A stretch of DNA of 49,059 nt from Flavobacteriaceae bacterium (GCA_024232495.1 JAAEPP010000760.1:1-49059), one strand, 5' to 3'. Positions 26,160 to 35,501 are shown, numbered from the stretch's first letter. The notes: generated from the letters alone by a model not told the origin. A program made the numbers and translations.

Positions 26160-29102
26160 TTATTTTACAATGATTCTGCCTGTTTTGTATGCGGTAGTGT
26201 TTTGACCACCCATTCTTACAAAATAGACTCCTTGAGACATGTTTGACATATCTATTGTTATTTTGTAGGTATTTCCTTGTCTAGGAACTCTTTTACTAAA
26301 TCCAACTCTTTGTCCTAGACTGTTGTATAAGGCTAAAAACAGCTCTCCGTCGAATTCAGTGTTTAATATTGCATCAAACTGCTTATCCCCTAGGGTTGTG
26401 ATGATCATTTCTGAATTATTAATCTCGTAATCTTCTACTCCGAGGGAACCAATATTTGCAGTATAATCTTCTGTCTCACCAAAACCAATTTCTTGGCATG
26501 AATTATCAGATATTGTTCCAACACCACTAGCTCTAGCTCTCATTAGGTGCTCTCCGACTATTGCTCCAGCTGGAACTACCAAATCAAAAGTTTCTGTAAA
26601 ATTACCAGAACCTTCACCAGCAGCAAAATGATAGTTATCTACTACTACTTCGTCTGCAGTTAGCTGAGAATCATCGTTAAAATCTATCCATACTTTTATA
26701 TATTGATTTCCATAATTTGAGGTAACAGTCAAGCTATTTGTACTACCTGGTTCCAGATTAGCGATTAAGTTAGTAAAATTTGAATATCCTTCTCCATTAC
26801 AATCTGAATCATTATTGATACCAGCTATTTCAAAAACATCAAAACCGTGACCTACGGTACAATTACTCTCAGGTAAACAAAGTAAATTTTCTACAACAAC
26901 AGAAATTTCATCATTATCGGTCAATTGGTCACCACTAAGTAAAGTAGTTATATTAAGACTGTGTGCAATAATTTCGCTGAAATCACCTTCAACATCAAAA
27001 GTAAAACTAATAACTTCTTCTGAACCAATAGTACCGTCAAATGACTGAATAACTGGTGATCCTGAATCTAAAATATATTGAACATCGAATCCTGATTGTG
27101 ATGCTGCTCCATAATTTTTCAATTTTACCGTTATTGATTCGTTGGCTAAATTTTGCCCAGATTGTGGAGATACTAAATCGTAAACTCCTACATCATTTGA
27201 TAGCAAATGCTTGACTTCTTTAACGAAGTTATCATTGGGCTCATAACCATCACCACTGAAATTTGTTTTGGCTTCTATAACATATGTCTGTCCTTGGTTA
27301 GATAAATCTACAGTCTGTGAAAACTCATAATTTACCGCTTCATTAGGATTGATGGTACCATTAAAATTTTCTGATGCTATTAAATCACCATCAACTCTAA
27401 GTTCAACTGGAATATTACTTACGGGAGCTAAACTATAGTTTCTTATACTAATTTCTACAGTTTCAGAATTGGTTAAAATCCCATTAAGAGGTTCATTTAA
27501 AGCACTTACACCTACATCATCTGCAAAGGGTCCAAATACTCTAAAAGATGCTATTCGAGTTGCCCAATAGTTGTTCGATTGAAAATAATCTGCCGTAGAC
27601 CAAAATGTAAAGTTATCAGGATCTAAAGTCATGTGCGCATAGTCACCATACCTATTATTGTTAGTTCTTACTCCATTCCCATTGAATATGACAGTCTCAT
27701 CTAGTGTCATTTGACCAAGCGGATCACCATCGAAACGTCCAGTGTATCTTAACGATACCTTTAAATTTTCGCTTGCGGTTGTATAAGCTAATGCTATATT
27801 ACCTTCTGCATCCATTGCAGAAGTACTCATTAAGCGACTATGCCCGTCAGCAATTGAGTAGGTACCTTCTTGGAATATCTCCCAAGAACTAAAATCATCA
27901 TTTCTTAATTCTATCCAACGAATTCCTCCCGTTTCATTGGCATCTATAAATGTATTAAACGTTATTAACCAAGAATTATGATCTTCAAAAGGTCTGTAAT
28001 TTGCTGCAAAAGAAACAATTCCTCCATGACCAGAAAGCCTTTGACTGGTACCAGGTTGTTTTATTGCTCCATTACCATCTCCGAATACTTCACCAGCATC
28101 AAAAGGATCTGTTGGAATTTCTAAAGGATCAGATATGGTAGAATTAGCTACATTATTCCAATCCATATCAATTTCCCAAACTTTTAGATGGTCATAAGTT
28201 ATAGCACTAGCCCATCCGTCATCTTGCAAATAAGTAATATATCCAGGTAAATTGGTGTCAATTTCGGTACCCAAAAGATTTGCTGGCTCAGCACTCTTTA
28301 CATTTAACGGGTTTGAAACTACCTCAGGTAAATCAAACAAAACTACTTTTGGTTCTGCACCACCTGCTAAAATAACATCTCGTTCCATAACAAATGCTGC
28401 AGTTTCTCCCTGATTTGAGTAGTTGGCTGTACCGTAGTATCCATCATGCCACAATCCATAATGAGGATAATCTGGGAAAGACCCCATATCAAATTGATAT
28501 ACATTGTAAGCACCAGTTGGATCATTTGTAACAGAAACTCCAACTGCTAAGCCTAAATCACCTCCTAAATTTCCAAATTCACTAACAAACCAACGATCTG
28601 CTAATTGATCATACATTACAATTGGGTCACCATTATTGGAAGATATTCCTAAAAAACCACCTAAGCTTATTGGACCATATACTAAGTTACCAGTTTTGTC
28701 AAATATTTTTACAATTGAGTTAACAGAATGAACATAGTGATCAGGTCCGACTGCTCCAGTTGGATCTGGTGGTAAGTAACCTGATTGACCCTGGTTAGAT
28801 CCTTGAAAGTTTTGTAATATTGGCAACGCAGTAATACCTCCCGGCTCAGTTTGAAGATTTTGAATTATTGTTGGGGAAGTTGTTGTATTTTCCTCTTGAG
28901 GTAAAACATTTACTTGCTGCGGAACAATAATTGAAGAATCGGAGTTGTCATTATTGACATCGTACAATGGGAAATCTTTTAAATTTCCAGTTGTTCCCAT
29001 AAAAGTACCTGTAATTATACCTGATGGCTGGCGTGAATTTTGTGCAACTAAGCTAAACGATAAAAAAATAGTTGCTAAAAAAAGTAATTTTTTAGTTTTC
29101 AT
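26160..29102 (-). CDS. Large T9SS-secreted surface protein with GEVED and CARDB-like domains
   Basis: 980 residues. The signal peptide (about 1-20, SFSLVAQ) is followed by a large N-terminal region (about 95-525) beginning with PPDPTGAVGPDHYVHSVN and containing many Trp/Asp-Gly strands that look like a beta-propeller or similar fold. Two CARDB-like adhesion modules (about 530-635 and 640-750) both begin DVGV. A GEVED domain (about 775-890) has WIDFNDD and a FGETEDYT end. The C-terminal T9SS sorting domain (about 905-980) has ALYNSLGQRV and MSQGVYFVRM and ends in a basic tail. It is exported to the cell surface by T9SS. Function unknown; the domains suggest adhesion or an uncharacterised extracellular enzyme. 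It is monocistronic. Confidence 0.8.
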   Translation of the reverse strand: MKTKKLLFLATIFLSFSLVAQNSRQPSGIITGTFMGTTGNLKDFPLYDVNNDNSDSSIIVPQQVNVLPQEENTTTSPTIIQNLQTEPGGITALPILQNFQGSNQGQSGYLPPDPTGAVGPDHYVHSVNSIVKIFDKTGNLVYGPISLGGFLGISSNNGDPIVMYDQLADRWFVSEFGNLGGDLGLAVGVSVTNDPTGAYNVYQFDMGSFPDYPHYGLWHDGYYGTANYSNQGETAAFVMERDVILAGGAEPKVVLFDLPEVVSNPLNVKSAEPANLLGTEIDTNLPGYITYLQDDGWASAITYDHLKVWEIDMDWNNVANSTISDPLEIPTDPFDAGEVFGDGNGAIKQPGTSQRLSGHGGIVSFAANYRPFEDHNSWLITFNTFIDANETGGIRWIELRNDDFSSWEIFQEGTYSIADGHSRLMSTSAMDAEGNIALAYTTASENLKVSLRYTGRFDGDPLGQMTLDETVIFNGNGVRTNNNRYGDYAHMTLDPDNFTFWSTADYFQSNNYWATRIASFRVFGPFADDVGVSALNEPLNGILTNSETVEISIRNYSLAPVSNIPVELRVDGDLIASENFNGTINPNEAVNYEFSQTVDLSNQGQTYVIEAKTNFSGDGYEPNDNFVKEVKHLLSNDVGVYDLVSPQSGQNLANESITVKLKNYGAASQSGFDVQYILDSGSPVIQSFDGTIGSEEVISFTFDVEGDFSEIIAHSLNITTLLSGDQLTDNDEISVVVENLLCLPESNCTVGHGFDVFEIAGINNDSDCNGEGYSNFTNLIANLEPGSTNSLTVTSNYGNQYIKVWIDFNDDSQLTADEVVVDNYHFAAGEGSGNFTETFDLVVPAGAIVGEHLMRARASGVGTISDNSCQEIGFGETEDYTANIGSLGVEDYEINNSEMIITTLGDKQFDAILNTEFDGELFLALYNSLGQRVGFSKRVPRQGNTYKITIDMSNMSQGVYFVRMGGQNTTAYKTGRIIVK

Positions 29103-29386
29103 AGTAGTAAAAATATATATTTATTTTTTTGATGCGTAAAACTAATTAATTTCTTTCAAATATTTTTATTTTTAAGATTATAATAACCTTTAATTGTACA
29201 AAAAAATTAATTAATTGTATTATTTGAGCATTTTAATAAAAATTAAAATGTTTTTTTTCTTGTGTGAATAATTTTAAAAATCTTCTAAGTAGATTTTAAT
29301 TAAAATATTATAAGAGCGATAACCATTAAATAACACTTGCAAACTTCTATTCAAAATCGTAACATTACATTTATTAAAAATAAAAC
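29103..29386. other. Divergent intergenic region between T9SS protein and nhaC
   Basis: 284 b, very AT-rich. It should contain both promoters, but I find no full TAnnTTTG box on either strand. A weak 7-bp inverted repeat (29277-29283 with 29291-29297) is the only structure, and it is not convincing. Confidence 0.4.
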
Positions 29387-30880
29387 ATGCAAAAACAACA
29401 AAATCATACTGAAATAAAAATTAAAAATCAAAAAATAATCAAGAATAATAAACTCTCAATTTTAGAAGCAATTATTCCTATTATTATACTAGTTGGAATG
29501 TTGGCTTATAATGTTTTCATTTTTGGAGATGATTCATTAAGTGGCTCTAATCAATTTATATTATTAATGGGAGCTGCTGTAGCATCAATGATAGGATTCA
29601 AAAATAAGGTTTCGTTTTCTTTAATGATGAATGAAGTTGCTGAAAATGTTAAAACTACCTCTAGCGCTATATTTATTCTATTAATGGTAGGTGCTTTAGC
29701 TGGTACTTGGTTAGTTAGTGGGATTATACCAACAATGATTTACTATGGATTACAAATTTTAAATCCTACCATATTTTTACCAGCATGTTTAATTATCTGT
29801 GCAGTTATTTCAGTAGCAACTGGAAGCTCCTGGACCACAGCAGCAACTGTTGGAATAGCTTTAATAGGAATCGCAGAAGCTCTTGGAATTCCTCTTGGGA
29901 TGACAGCAGGAGCTGTGTTATCCGGTGCATATTTTGGAGATAAAATGTCACCAATGTCAGATACAACAAACTTAGCTCCAGCAATGGCTGGAACAGATTT
30001 ATTTACGCATATAAAATATATGGCTTACACAACAATCCCAACATTTATTATCACACTTATCATTTTTGTAATTATAGGTTTAACGTTAAATGTAAATGGT
30101 GAAGCTGCTGATACTTTTGTAATGCTAAGAGATATTGACAAAGCTTTTAATATCAATCCATGGTTGTTTTTAGTTCCAGCAATAGTGATAGGTTTAATAA
30201 CCAAAAAAACACCACCTCTAATTGCTCTAACAGCTGGAACAATTTTAGCAGCTATTTTTGCTTTATTTTTTCAACCTCAAATCATTATGAATATAGCGGG
30301 TGCAACTGAATTAAATTTCAACTCAGCATATAAAGGATTGATGACGGCAATAACAGTTAAAACTACCATTGTGACAGATAATGAAATATTAGCAGATTTA
30401 TTTACTTCTGGAGGTATGGCAAAAATGATGGGGACCATTTGGCTTATTTTATGTGCTATGGTCTTCGGAGGAATTATGGATGCTATCGGTGCTTTGGCCA
30501 AGATAAGTAGTTATATGTTACAACTTTTTGACTCTATTTTTGGACTATTTGCTAGTACAGTGTTTACGTGTATTGGATTAAATTTCACCGCATCAGATCA
30601 ATATTTAGCGATAGTTGTTCCAGGAAAAATGTATTCAAAAGCTTTTAAGGAAAAAGGATTGGCTCCAGAGAATTTAAGTAGAACTTTAGAAGATTCTGGA
30701 ACGGTTACTTCAGTATTAATTCCTTGGAACACATGTGGTGCCTATCATTCAAACGTTTTAGGGGTTAGTGTTGCCGACTACTTCGTGTATGCAATTTTTA
30801 ATTGGTTGAGTCCTTTTACGACCTTATTTTTTGCGGCATTGAATATTAAAATACGCCAAATAGTCTCAAATAAGGTTTAG
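29387..30880 (+). CDS. nhaC: NhaC-family Na+/H+ antiporter
   Basis: 497 residues, polytopic, with about 11-12 hydrophobic segments after a basic cytoplasmic N-terminus of about 25 residues. Family marks are SVATGSSWTTAATVGIALIG, GAVLSGAYFGDKMSPMSDTT, GGIMDAIGAL, and near the end TVTSVLIPWNTCGAYHS. These match the NhaC branch of the ion transporter superfamily. It expels Na+ in exchange for protons, which suits a marine or sodium-dependent organism. It stands alone, divergent from the T9SS protein and 127 b before the peroxiredoxin gene. Substrate preference (Na+ versus Na+-coupled organic acid exchange, as in malate/lactate antiporters of the same family) cannot be settled from sequence. Confidence 0.88.
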   Translation: MQKQQNHTEIKIKNQKIIKNNKLSILEAIIPIIILVGMLAYNVFIFGDDSLSGSNQFILLMGAAVASMIGFKNKVSFSLMMNEVAENVKTTSSAIFILLMVGALAGTWLVSGIIPTMIYYGLQILNPTIFLPACLIICAVISVATGSSWTTAATVGIALIGIAEALGIPLGMTAGAVLSGAYFGDKMSPMSDTTNLAPAMAGTDLFTHIKYMAYTTIPTFIITLIIFVIIGLTLNVNGEAADTFVMLRDIDKAFNINPWLFLVPAIVIGLITKKTPPLIALTAGTILAAIFALFFQPQIIMNIAGATELNFNSAYKGLMTAITVKTTIVTDNEILADLFTSGGMAKMMGTIWLILCAMVFGGIMDAIGALAKISSYMLQLFDSIFGLFASTVFTCIGLNFTASDQYLAIVVPGKMYSKAFKEKGLAPENLSRTLEDSGTVTSVLIPWNTCGAYHSNVLGVSVADYFVYAIFNWLSPFTTLFFAALNIKIRQIVSNKV

Positions 30881-30927
30881 TTATTTTAAATTTTTAGTAT
30901 CATAGAAATTGCTTATTTGCAAATAAA

Positions 30928-30944
30928 AAATTAAAATTTAATTT
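30928..30944 (+). promoter_or_regulatory. 8-1-8 palindrome upstream of the peroxiredoxin gene
   Basis: AAATTAAA-A-TTTAATTT is a perfect inverted repeat with a single central base, ending 24 b before the -7 box at 30969. A second perfect 14-bp palindrome, TTATTTGCAAATAA, lies just upstream at 30913-30926. Single-base-centred repeats are the layout of Fur/PerR-family operators, but the sequence is AT-rich and does not follow the PerR consensus closely. Confidence 0.25.
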
Positions 30945-30968
30945 CACTATTCAAGAAAGGTTCTATTG

Positions 30969-30976
30969 TATTTTTG
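30969..30976 (+). promoter_or_regulatory. -7 promoter element of the peroxiredoxin operon
   Basis: TATTTTTG is a perfect TAnnTTTG match 31 b before the ATG at 31008. No TTTG lies at the usual distance upstream, which would fit a promoter that needs an activator. Confidence 0.5.
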
Positions 30977-31007
30977 TAACATATTTATAAATAAAAAATA
31001 AAAAATT

Positions 31008-31646
31008 ATGTCAATAGTAGGAAAAAAATTCCCAAACATAGAAGTTAAAGCTATGAACGAAATGGGCGACGATTTTAATTTAAACATTTTAGAAGAAGCT
31101 ACCAGTAAAAAGAAAAAAGTTTTACTTTTTTGGTATCCAAAAGATTTTACTTTTGTTTGCCCGACGGAACTTCACGCCTTTCAAGCTTCTTTGGGTGAAT
31201 TTGAAAAAAGAAATACCATAGTAATCGGAGCTTCTTGTGACACTGCAGAAGTTCATTTTGCTTGGCTAAGTACTGCAAAAGACAATGGAGGTATTGAAGG
31301 AATTACGTATCCTTTAGTTGCAGATTCGAACAGAAATTTATCGAGTATACTAGGAATTTTAGATAGCACTAATGAACGATACGATGAAAATACTGATACC
31401 ATACAAATGGATGGTGATAATGTAAGTTATAGAGCTACCTACCTTATAGACGAAGAGGGCACAGTTTTTCATGAAGGAGTTAATCATATGCCACTTGGTA
31501 GAAATGTAAATGAATTTTTACGTTTAATTGATGCTTACACGCACGTTCAAGAAAAAGGTGAGGTTTGTCCTGCTAATTGGGAAGAAGGAAAAGACGCTAT
31601 GGCACCAAATGCAAGAGGTACAGCAGAATACTTAGCCTCTCATTAA
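31008..31646 (+). CDS. Typical 2-Cys peroxiredoxin (AhpC/Prx1 class)
   Basis: 212 residues. The peroxidatic motif is DFTFVCPTE with Cys51, and the resolving cysteine is in GEVCPANWEEG (Cys187). GASCDTAEVHFAWL and RATYLIDEEGTV are also typical. It reduces H2O2 and organic peroxides in the cytoplasm. The next gene, 10 b downstream, is a CGNC thioredoxin-like protein that could be its dedicated reductant; no AhpF flavoprotein is present. The -7 box at 30969-30976 probably drives the three-gene unit. Confidence 0.95.
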   Translation: MSIVGKKFPNIEVKAMNEMGDDFNLNILEEATSKKKKVLLFWYPKDFTFVCPTELHAFQASLGEFEKRNTIVIGASCDTAEVHFAWLSTAKDNGGIEGITYPLVADSNRNLSSILGILDSTNERYDENTDTIQMDGDNVSYRATYLIDEEGTVFHEGVNHMPLGRNVNEFLRLIDAYTHVQEKGEVCPANWEEGKDAMAPNARGTAEYLASH

Positions 31647-31656
31647 ATAATTAAAT

Positions 31657-31971
31657 ATGGTAACAGAGCTTACTAAAGACAATTTAAACGAAATTATTTC
31701 CAATAATGAAACTGTAATTGTACAATATAGCGCCAGTTGGTGTGGAAATTGTAGAATAATGAAGCCTAAATTTAAAAAATTAGCTTCTGAAAATGAAACA
31801 GTCGAATTTCTTATGGTAGATGCAGAAAAATATCCAGAATCAAGAAAGATGGCTACAGTCGATAATTTACCAACATTTGCAACTTTTAAAAATGGAATAT
31901 TTATTAACCAGGTTCAAACAAATAAGTTTGATTTATTAAAAGAACTAGTAGATGAAGTTACCAATAATTAA
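31657..31971 (+). CDS. Thioredoxin-family protein (CGNC active site)
   Basis: 104 residues, a single thioredoxin fold without signal peptide. The active site is YSASWCGNCRIMKPKF (Cys29, Cys32) instead of the WCGPC of housekeeping thioredoxin. The cis-proline lies in DNLPTFATFKNG. The gene is 10 b after the peroxiredoxin and overlaps the next small gene by 20 b, so it probably serves the peroxiredoxin. The CGNC site may shift its redox potential; that is inference. Confidence 0.9.
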   Translation: MVTELTKDNLNEIISNNETVIVQYSASWCGNCRIMKPKFKKLASENETVEFLMVDAEKYPESRKMATVDNLPTFATFKNGIFINQVQTNKFDLLKELVDEVTNN

Positions 31972-32209
31972 GCATGTCACTCAGTTCATTGAACAAAATG
32001 ACGAAGACTTTATCATAGAAACTATTGAAACACTAGAATCATTAACTGAAGTATCATCTCTTAAGGATACTGAATTAGATGTAATTGGTGAACTTTTATC
32101 AAACTTTTATGGAGCAATTGAAGTATCTAAAATGATTAAAAGTGGTAAATCACAAAAAGATGCTTTAAATAGTTTTATGAAAAGAGTTTTAGGCTCAATA
32201 GATTCCTAA
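31952..32209 (+). CDS. Small conserved protein linked to thioredoxin (DUF6952-like)
   Basis: 85 residues, acidic, probably all-helical: KLPIIKHVTQFIEQNDEDFI, then a central ETLESLTEVSSLKDTELDVI and a basic C-terminus (KRVLGSIDS). It has no cysteine and no signal or membrane segment. Its ATG lies 20 b inside the thioredoxin-like gene, which implies translational coupling. I recall it as a short uncharacterised family (DUF6952) found beside thioredoxin genes in Flavobacteriia. Its function is unknown; the coupling suggests a role in the same peroxide-reduction unit. Confidence 0.75.
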   Translation: MKLPIIKHVTQFIEQNDEDFIIETIETLESLTEVSSLKDTELDVIGELLSNFYGAIEVSKMIKSGKSQKDALNSFMKRVLGSIDS

Positions 32210-32220
32210 ATCAAATAAGT

Positions 32221-32252
32221 AATGGCCATTTTTAAAATGGCCATTTTACTTA
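32221..32252. terminator. Convergent terminator hairpin
   Basis: AATGGCCAT (32221-32229) pairs with ATGGCCATT (32237-32245), with further A-T pairs possible in the loop and T/A runs on both sides. It separates the redox cassette from the converging TonB receptor gene. Confidence 0.75.
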
Positions 32253-32267
32253 AAAAATTTCTTTAAT

Positions 32268-34577
32268 TTAAAAAGTCACCCGAAAAAGAAAGTTAGGGGT
32301 AATTTCTAAGGAATATTTATCTATTATTTCCACGGTGCTATCTAAATTATTATTCCCTACATATTCTCGACTAATGAGATTTTTTTGATTATAAATATTT
32401 CTTACTGAAAACCCTAATTTTCCTTTCAATTTACTTTTTTTAGAAAAATTAAAACTATAGGTTGAAGAAATATCTAAACGATGATAATTTGGTAATTTTT
32501 CTGTATTTATTCCTAAATAATAAAATTGATCATTGGGTGATACGTATGATTTTGTGAAAGGTTTTCCCGATCTCCAATTCCAAGCCAAAGCAATTTGAAA
32601 CTTATTTACTTTATAAGCTATGGAGCTTGTAAAGGAATGTCTAATATTTACACTAGATGTGAAAGATTGATTGTCGTTTAAACCCTCATATGTACTAATT
32701 ACATCATTAAATGAATAACTAATCCATGTTTTTATAAATTTAAAATCTTTTTTGATGTAAAAATCAACTCCTAAAACAGTTTGTTCACCCTCATGAAATC
32801 TACTATCATCTGGATTTAAAAAACCTAATGATAATGCATTTTTACCTTTAATTTTTTTATAGTAAGTATCTATATCAGTACTCCAACCTTTATTTTTATA
32901 TAAGAAACCAAAAGAAACCTGTTTACTGTTTATTATTGGAAACGTTTCTCCGTCAGCTAATCGCCATAATTTGTTTTCTAAGGATAAATCACTTAAAACT
33001 GTTTCATCTATTTCACTTATGATCTGATTTTTTATTTCTCCAGATAATTGAATCTTTAAATTTTTAAAGATGTTTTTAAATAGTAAAATTCTTGGCTCGA
33101 CCCGCATTGCATCAAGCTCTTGATAATAGTTTGCTCTTAGACCTAAACTAATATCAAATATTTTTGGATTTTTATATAGATATTGGAAATAAATTGAATG
33201 TGATCTAACTATCGTTTTATCTTGATCCAAAATGATTGTAAGGTCCGCGGTTTCCTTAAATAGATAGCTTACATCTTTTAAAACATATTGATAGCCAAAT
33301 GTCAAGTTTTTACTTTTGTTAAAACCCAATTGAAATTCAGTAGATAAACCAGAATCATAAATTTCATTTCTTTTTTCAAAATTTGAATCACTTTGAATAC
33401 CCTTTGAACTAATAAAGTTATAGGCAAGACTGTATCTCGACAAAAAAAGTTGTGTGTTTTGTGATAAATTTTGAGTCCACTTTTTATTCCAACCGAAACT
33501 AAAACCGTCGTTATTTATTGCTAAAATATCGTTATATGAATCGTTTAAATCTTGGTCACGCACTAAATAATCCAAGAAATTGTCAATATAAATAGTACTT
33601 GCATAAAAACTATTATTTTCATTTAATTTGAAATTTAATTTAATATTGTAATCAAGAAAGTAAAATTTATTGTTCGTATTTTCGATGTTATCTATTTTAG
33701 TATTTTGAAATACTTTATTTGCAATTTTTGTAAAAGAAGGAGACTGAAATAATTCAGTGTAACTCCTTCTTAATGCTACTTGCAAACTTAGTTTATCCTT
33801 TATTAATGGAGATTCTAAATAGACATCTGCATTAATCCCGTTAACTCCCATTCCAACAGTAAATCTGTTTGCAATAGAATTTCCGGATACTATATTTATA
33901 ACACTTGAAGCTCGCTCTCCAAATCTTGAATGGGTTCCCTTATTATGAAATACGACTTCAGAAGTACTATTAGGATTAAAAGCAGATAACATCCCGAATA
34001 AATGTCCTTTATGATACATGTTTATACCATCCCAAATAATTCTATTTTGATCCAATGAACCACCCCTAACAGCAAAGCCACTAGCAGTTTCATTAAGACT
34101 TACAACTCCAGGCAACAAATGAATACTTTCTAAAATATCTGCCTCGATTAGGCCCGGTAAAATTTCAAGTTTTTTGGGTTTTATAGTAAATGTAGCGTCT
34201 TTATTTTTTTGAATCCCTTTAGTTAGATAACCAGTTATTAAAATATTATCTAAAATTTGAACTCCGCTAAGATTTTTTTCTTTTTCTTTAACAATGATGT
34301 AACGTTGATTTATTTTTTCAAAACTGAATGTACTGTTAGTTTCAATTTCCTCTATGATCTCAGATAAGGTTCTTTTCTTTTTTTCGAGAGAAATAAACTT
34401 ATTGTTTATTATTGAATCTTGATAAGAAAATCTCACATCATATATCTTTTCAATGCTATTAAAGACAACTGATGCTTTTTCGTTTTTAAATTTAACTAAA
34501 AAAGTAGCCTGTTCCTGAGAAAAGGCTACCATGATGGGCAAAAAAAATAATAAGTAAAATAAATTTTTCTTTTTCAA
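32268..34577 (-). CDS. TonB-dependent receptor with N-terminal STN signalling domain
   Basis: 769 residues, apparently starting at TTG (34577): the only nearby upstream ATG is out of frame. After the signal peptide (about 1-21, MVAFSQ) there is an STN domain (about 23-95, FLVKFKNEKASVVFNSIEKI), as in FecA-type transducers. The plug follows (LLPGVVSLNETASGFAVRGG, then SLDQNRIIWDGINMY) and then a beta-barrel ending FLFRVTF. It is the third gene of an ECF sigma/FecR/receptor operon, 9 b after fecR. Ligand binding at the surface would be passed through STN to FecR and the sigma factor. No SusD is present, and the ligand is unknown. A siderophore or other iron source is possible by analogy with FecA, but nothing in the sequence proves it. 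Confidence 0.88.
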   Translation of the reverse strand: MKKKNLFYLLFFLPIMVAFSQEQATFLVKFKNEKASVVFNSIEKIYDVRFSYQDSIINNKFISLEKKKRTLSEIIEEIETNSTFSFEKINQRYIIVKEKEKNLSGVQILDNILITGYLTKGIQKNKDATFTIKPKKLEILPGLIEADILESIHLLPGVVSLNETASGFAVRGGSLDQNRIIWDGINMYHKGHLFGMLSAFNPNSTSEVVFHNKGTHSRFGERASSVINIVSGNSIANRFTVGMGVNGINADVYLESPLIKDKLSLQVALRRSYTELFQSPSFTKIANKVFQNTKIDNIENTNNKFYFLDYNIKLNFKLNENNSFYASTIYIDNFLDYLVRDQDLNDSYNDILAINNDGFSFGWNKKWTQNLSQNTQLFLSRYSLAYNFISSKGIQSDSNFEKRNEIYDSGLSTEFQLGFNKSKNLTFGYQYVLKDVSYLFKETADLTIILDQDKTIVRSHSIYFQYLYKNPKIFDISLGLRANYYQELDAMRVEPRILLFKNIFKNLKIQLSGEIKNQIISEIDETVLSDLSLENKLWRLADGETFPIINSKQVSFGFLYKNKGWSTDIDTYYKKIKGKNALSLGFLNPDDSRFHEGEQTVLGVDFYIKKDFKFIKTWISYSFNDVISTYEGLNDNQSFTSSVNIRHSFTSSIAYKVNKFQIALAWNWRSGKPFTKSYVSPNDQFYYLGINTEKLPNYHRLDISSTYSFNFSKKSKLKGKLGFSVRNIYNQKNLISREYVGNNNLDSTVEIIDKYSLEITPNFLFRVTF

Positions 34578-34586
34578 CGATTCATT

Positions 34587-35501
34587 TTATTCGAGACTAA
34601 TTATTCCATTATCCTTTTTCAGGTATTTTATATTCATTGTTTTAAAGACTGAGGCTAAAGCTACGTCTAAATTGTTATGTGTAAAGCTACCAGTGTAAAC
34701 TCTTGTTGTATCTATATCGTCAGCAAGAACAACTAAGTTATATTGCTTTTCGATAGATGCGATTACAAATTCGAGAGGAACACTGATAAATGAACTTTCT
34801 CCTTTAGTCCAAGCAGGAAAATTTTTATTTGTGATATATTCTTCAATTAAGTTGTTATTGTATTTTCTCACGGTTTTGCCCGGTGTCAAAATATACTCTT
34901 TAGTGTTTTTTTCTACCTTTACTTTTCCTTCATAACAAATAACTTCAAAATAATGGTTTAATGAATTCACATTAAACTCTGTTCCTAAAACAATTACATT
35001 TCCATTGTCAGTATTGACAGTGAATTGACTGCCTTTTTTTACTTTGAAATAAGCCTCACCAGATAATTTTAAAATTCTGTTTGACTCCCAGGAGTCAGGA
35101 TTGAATTCTATTAGAGATTTTGAATTCATTGTTACTTGAGAACCGTCAGGTAATTCAATTATTTTTTGCTCCCCAAAAGCTGTTTTGTGGCTAATTTCAT
35201 TTGTAGACATCAAAAAAAACAAACCAAATAATATTGCTAAAGTAGCAGCGATTGATAAGGACCATTTGTAGTTAAATTTATTGGAAATAGTATTTCTTTT
35301 TTGAGTTATACTATTTTTAATTTTTACTAGAGTAGAATCAAGAGGTTGTTCTAACATTTCGAAATCTTTCAATCCTTTCCTTAAATTAAGTAATTGTTGG
35401 TAATCATCTAATGTTACGAACTCTTTTAATTCATTGTCTGTTAGCTTATCATCTAACCACTCAGCTAGAAAATATTTTTCATTATTTACTTTTTCCTTCA
35501 T
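34587..35501 (-). CDS. FecR-type anti-sigma factor / signal transducer
   Basis: 304 residues. A short cytoplasmic anti-sigma segment (about 1-75) is followed by one membrane helix (about 82-100, LSIAATLAILFGLFFLM) and a periplasmic FecR domain (about 105-205: KIIELPDGSQVTMNSKSLIE, then SGEAYFKV and VLGTEFNVNS). The C-terminal STN-like (DUF4974) domain is at about 235-304 (VPLEFVIASIEKQYNLVVLA). This is the usual Bacteroidota FecR layout. It holds the sigma factor encoded 53 b upstream and receives the signal from the STN receptor encoded 9 b downstream. Confidence 0.93.
   Translation of the reverse strand: MKEKVNNEKYFLAEWLDDKLTDNELKEFVTLDDYQQLLNLRKGLKDFEMLEQPLDSTLVKIKNSITQKRNTISNKFNYKWSLSIAATLAILFGLFFLMSTNEISHKTAFGEQKIIELPDGSQVTMNSKSLIEFNPDSWESNRILKLSGEAYFKVKKGSQFTVNTDNGNVIVLGTEFNVNSLNHYFEVICYEGKVKVEKNTKEYILTPGKTVRKYNNNLIEEYITNKNFPAWTKGESSFISVPLEFVIASIEKQYNLVVLADDIDTTRVYTGSFTHNNLDVALASVFKTMNIKYLKKDNGIISLE

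Noticed and set aside
29277-29297. Hairpin in the nhaC upstream region
   Set aside because: Only a 7-bp AT-rich stem with a 7-b loop; expected by chance in such DNA, with no link to a start or stop.
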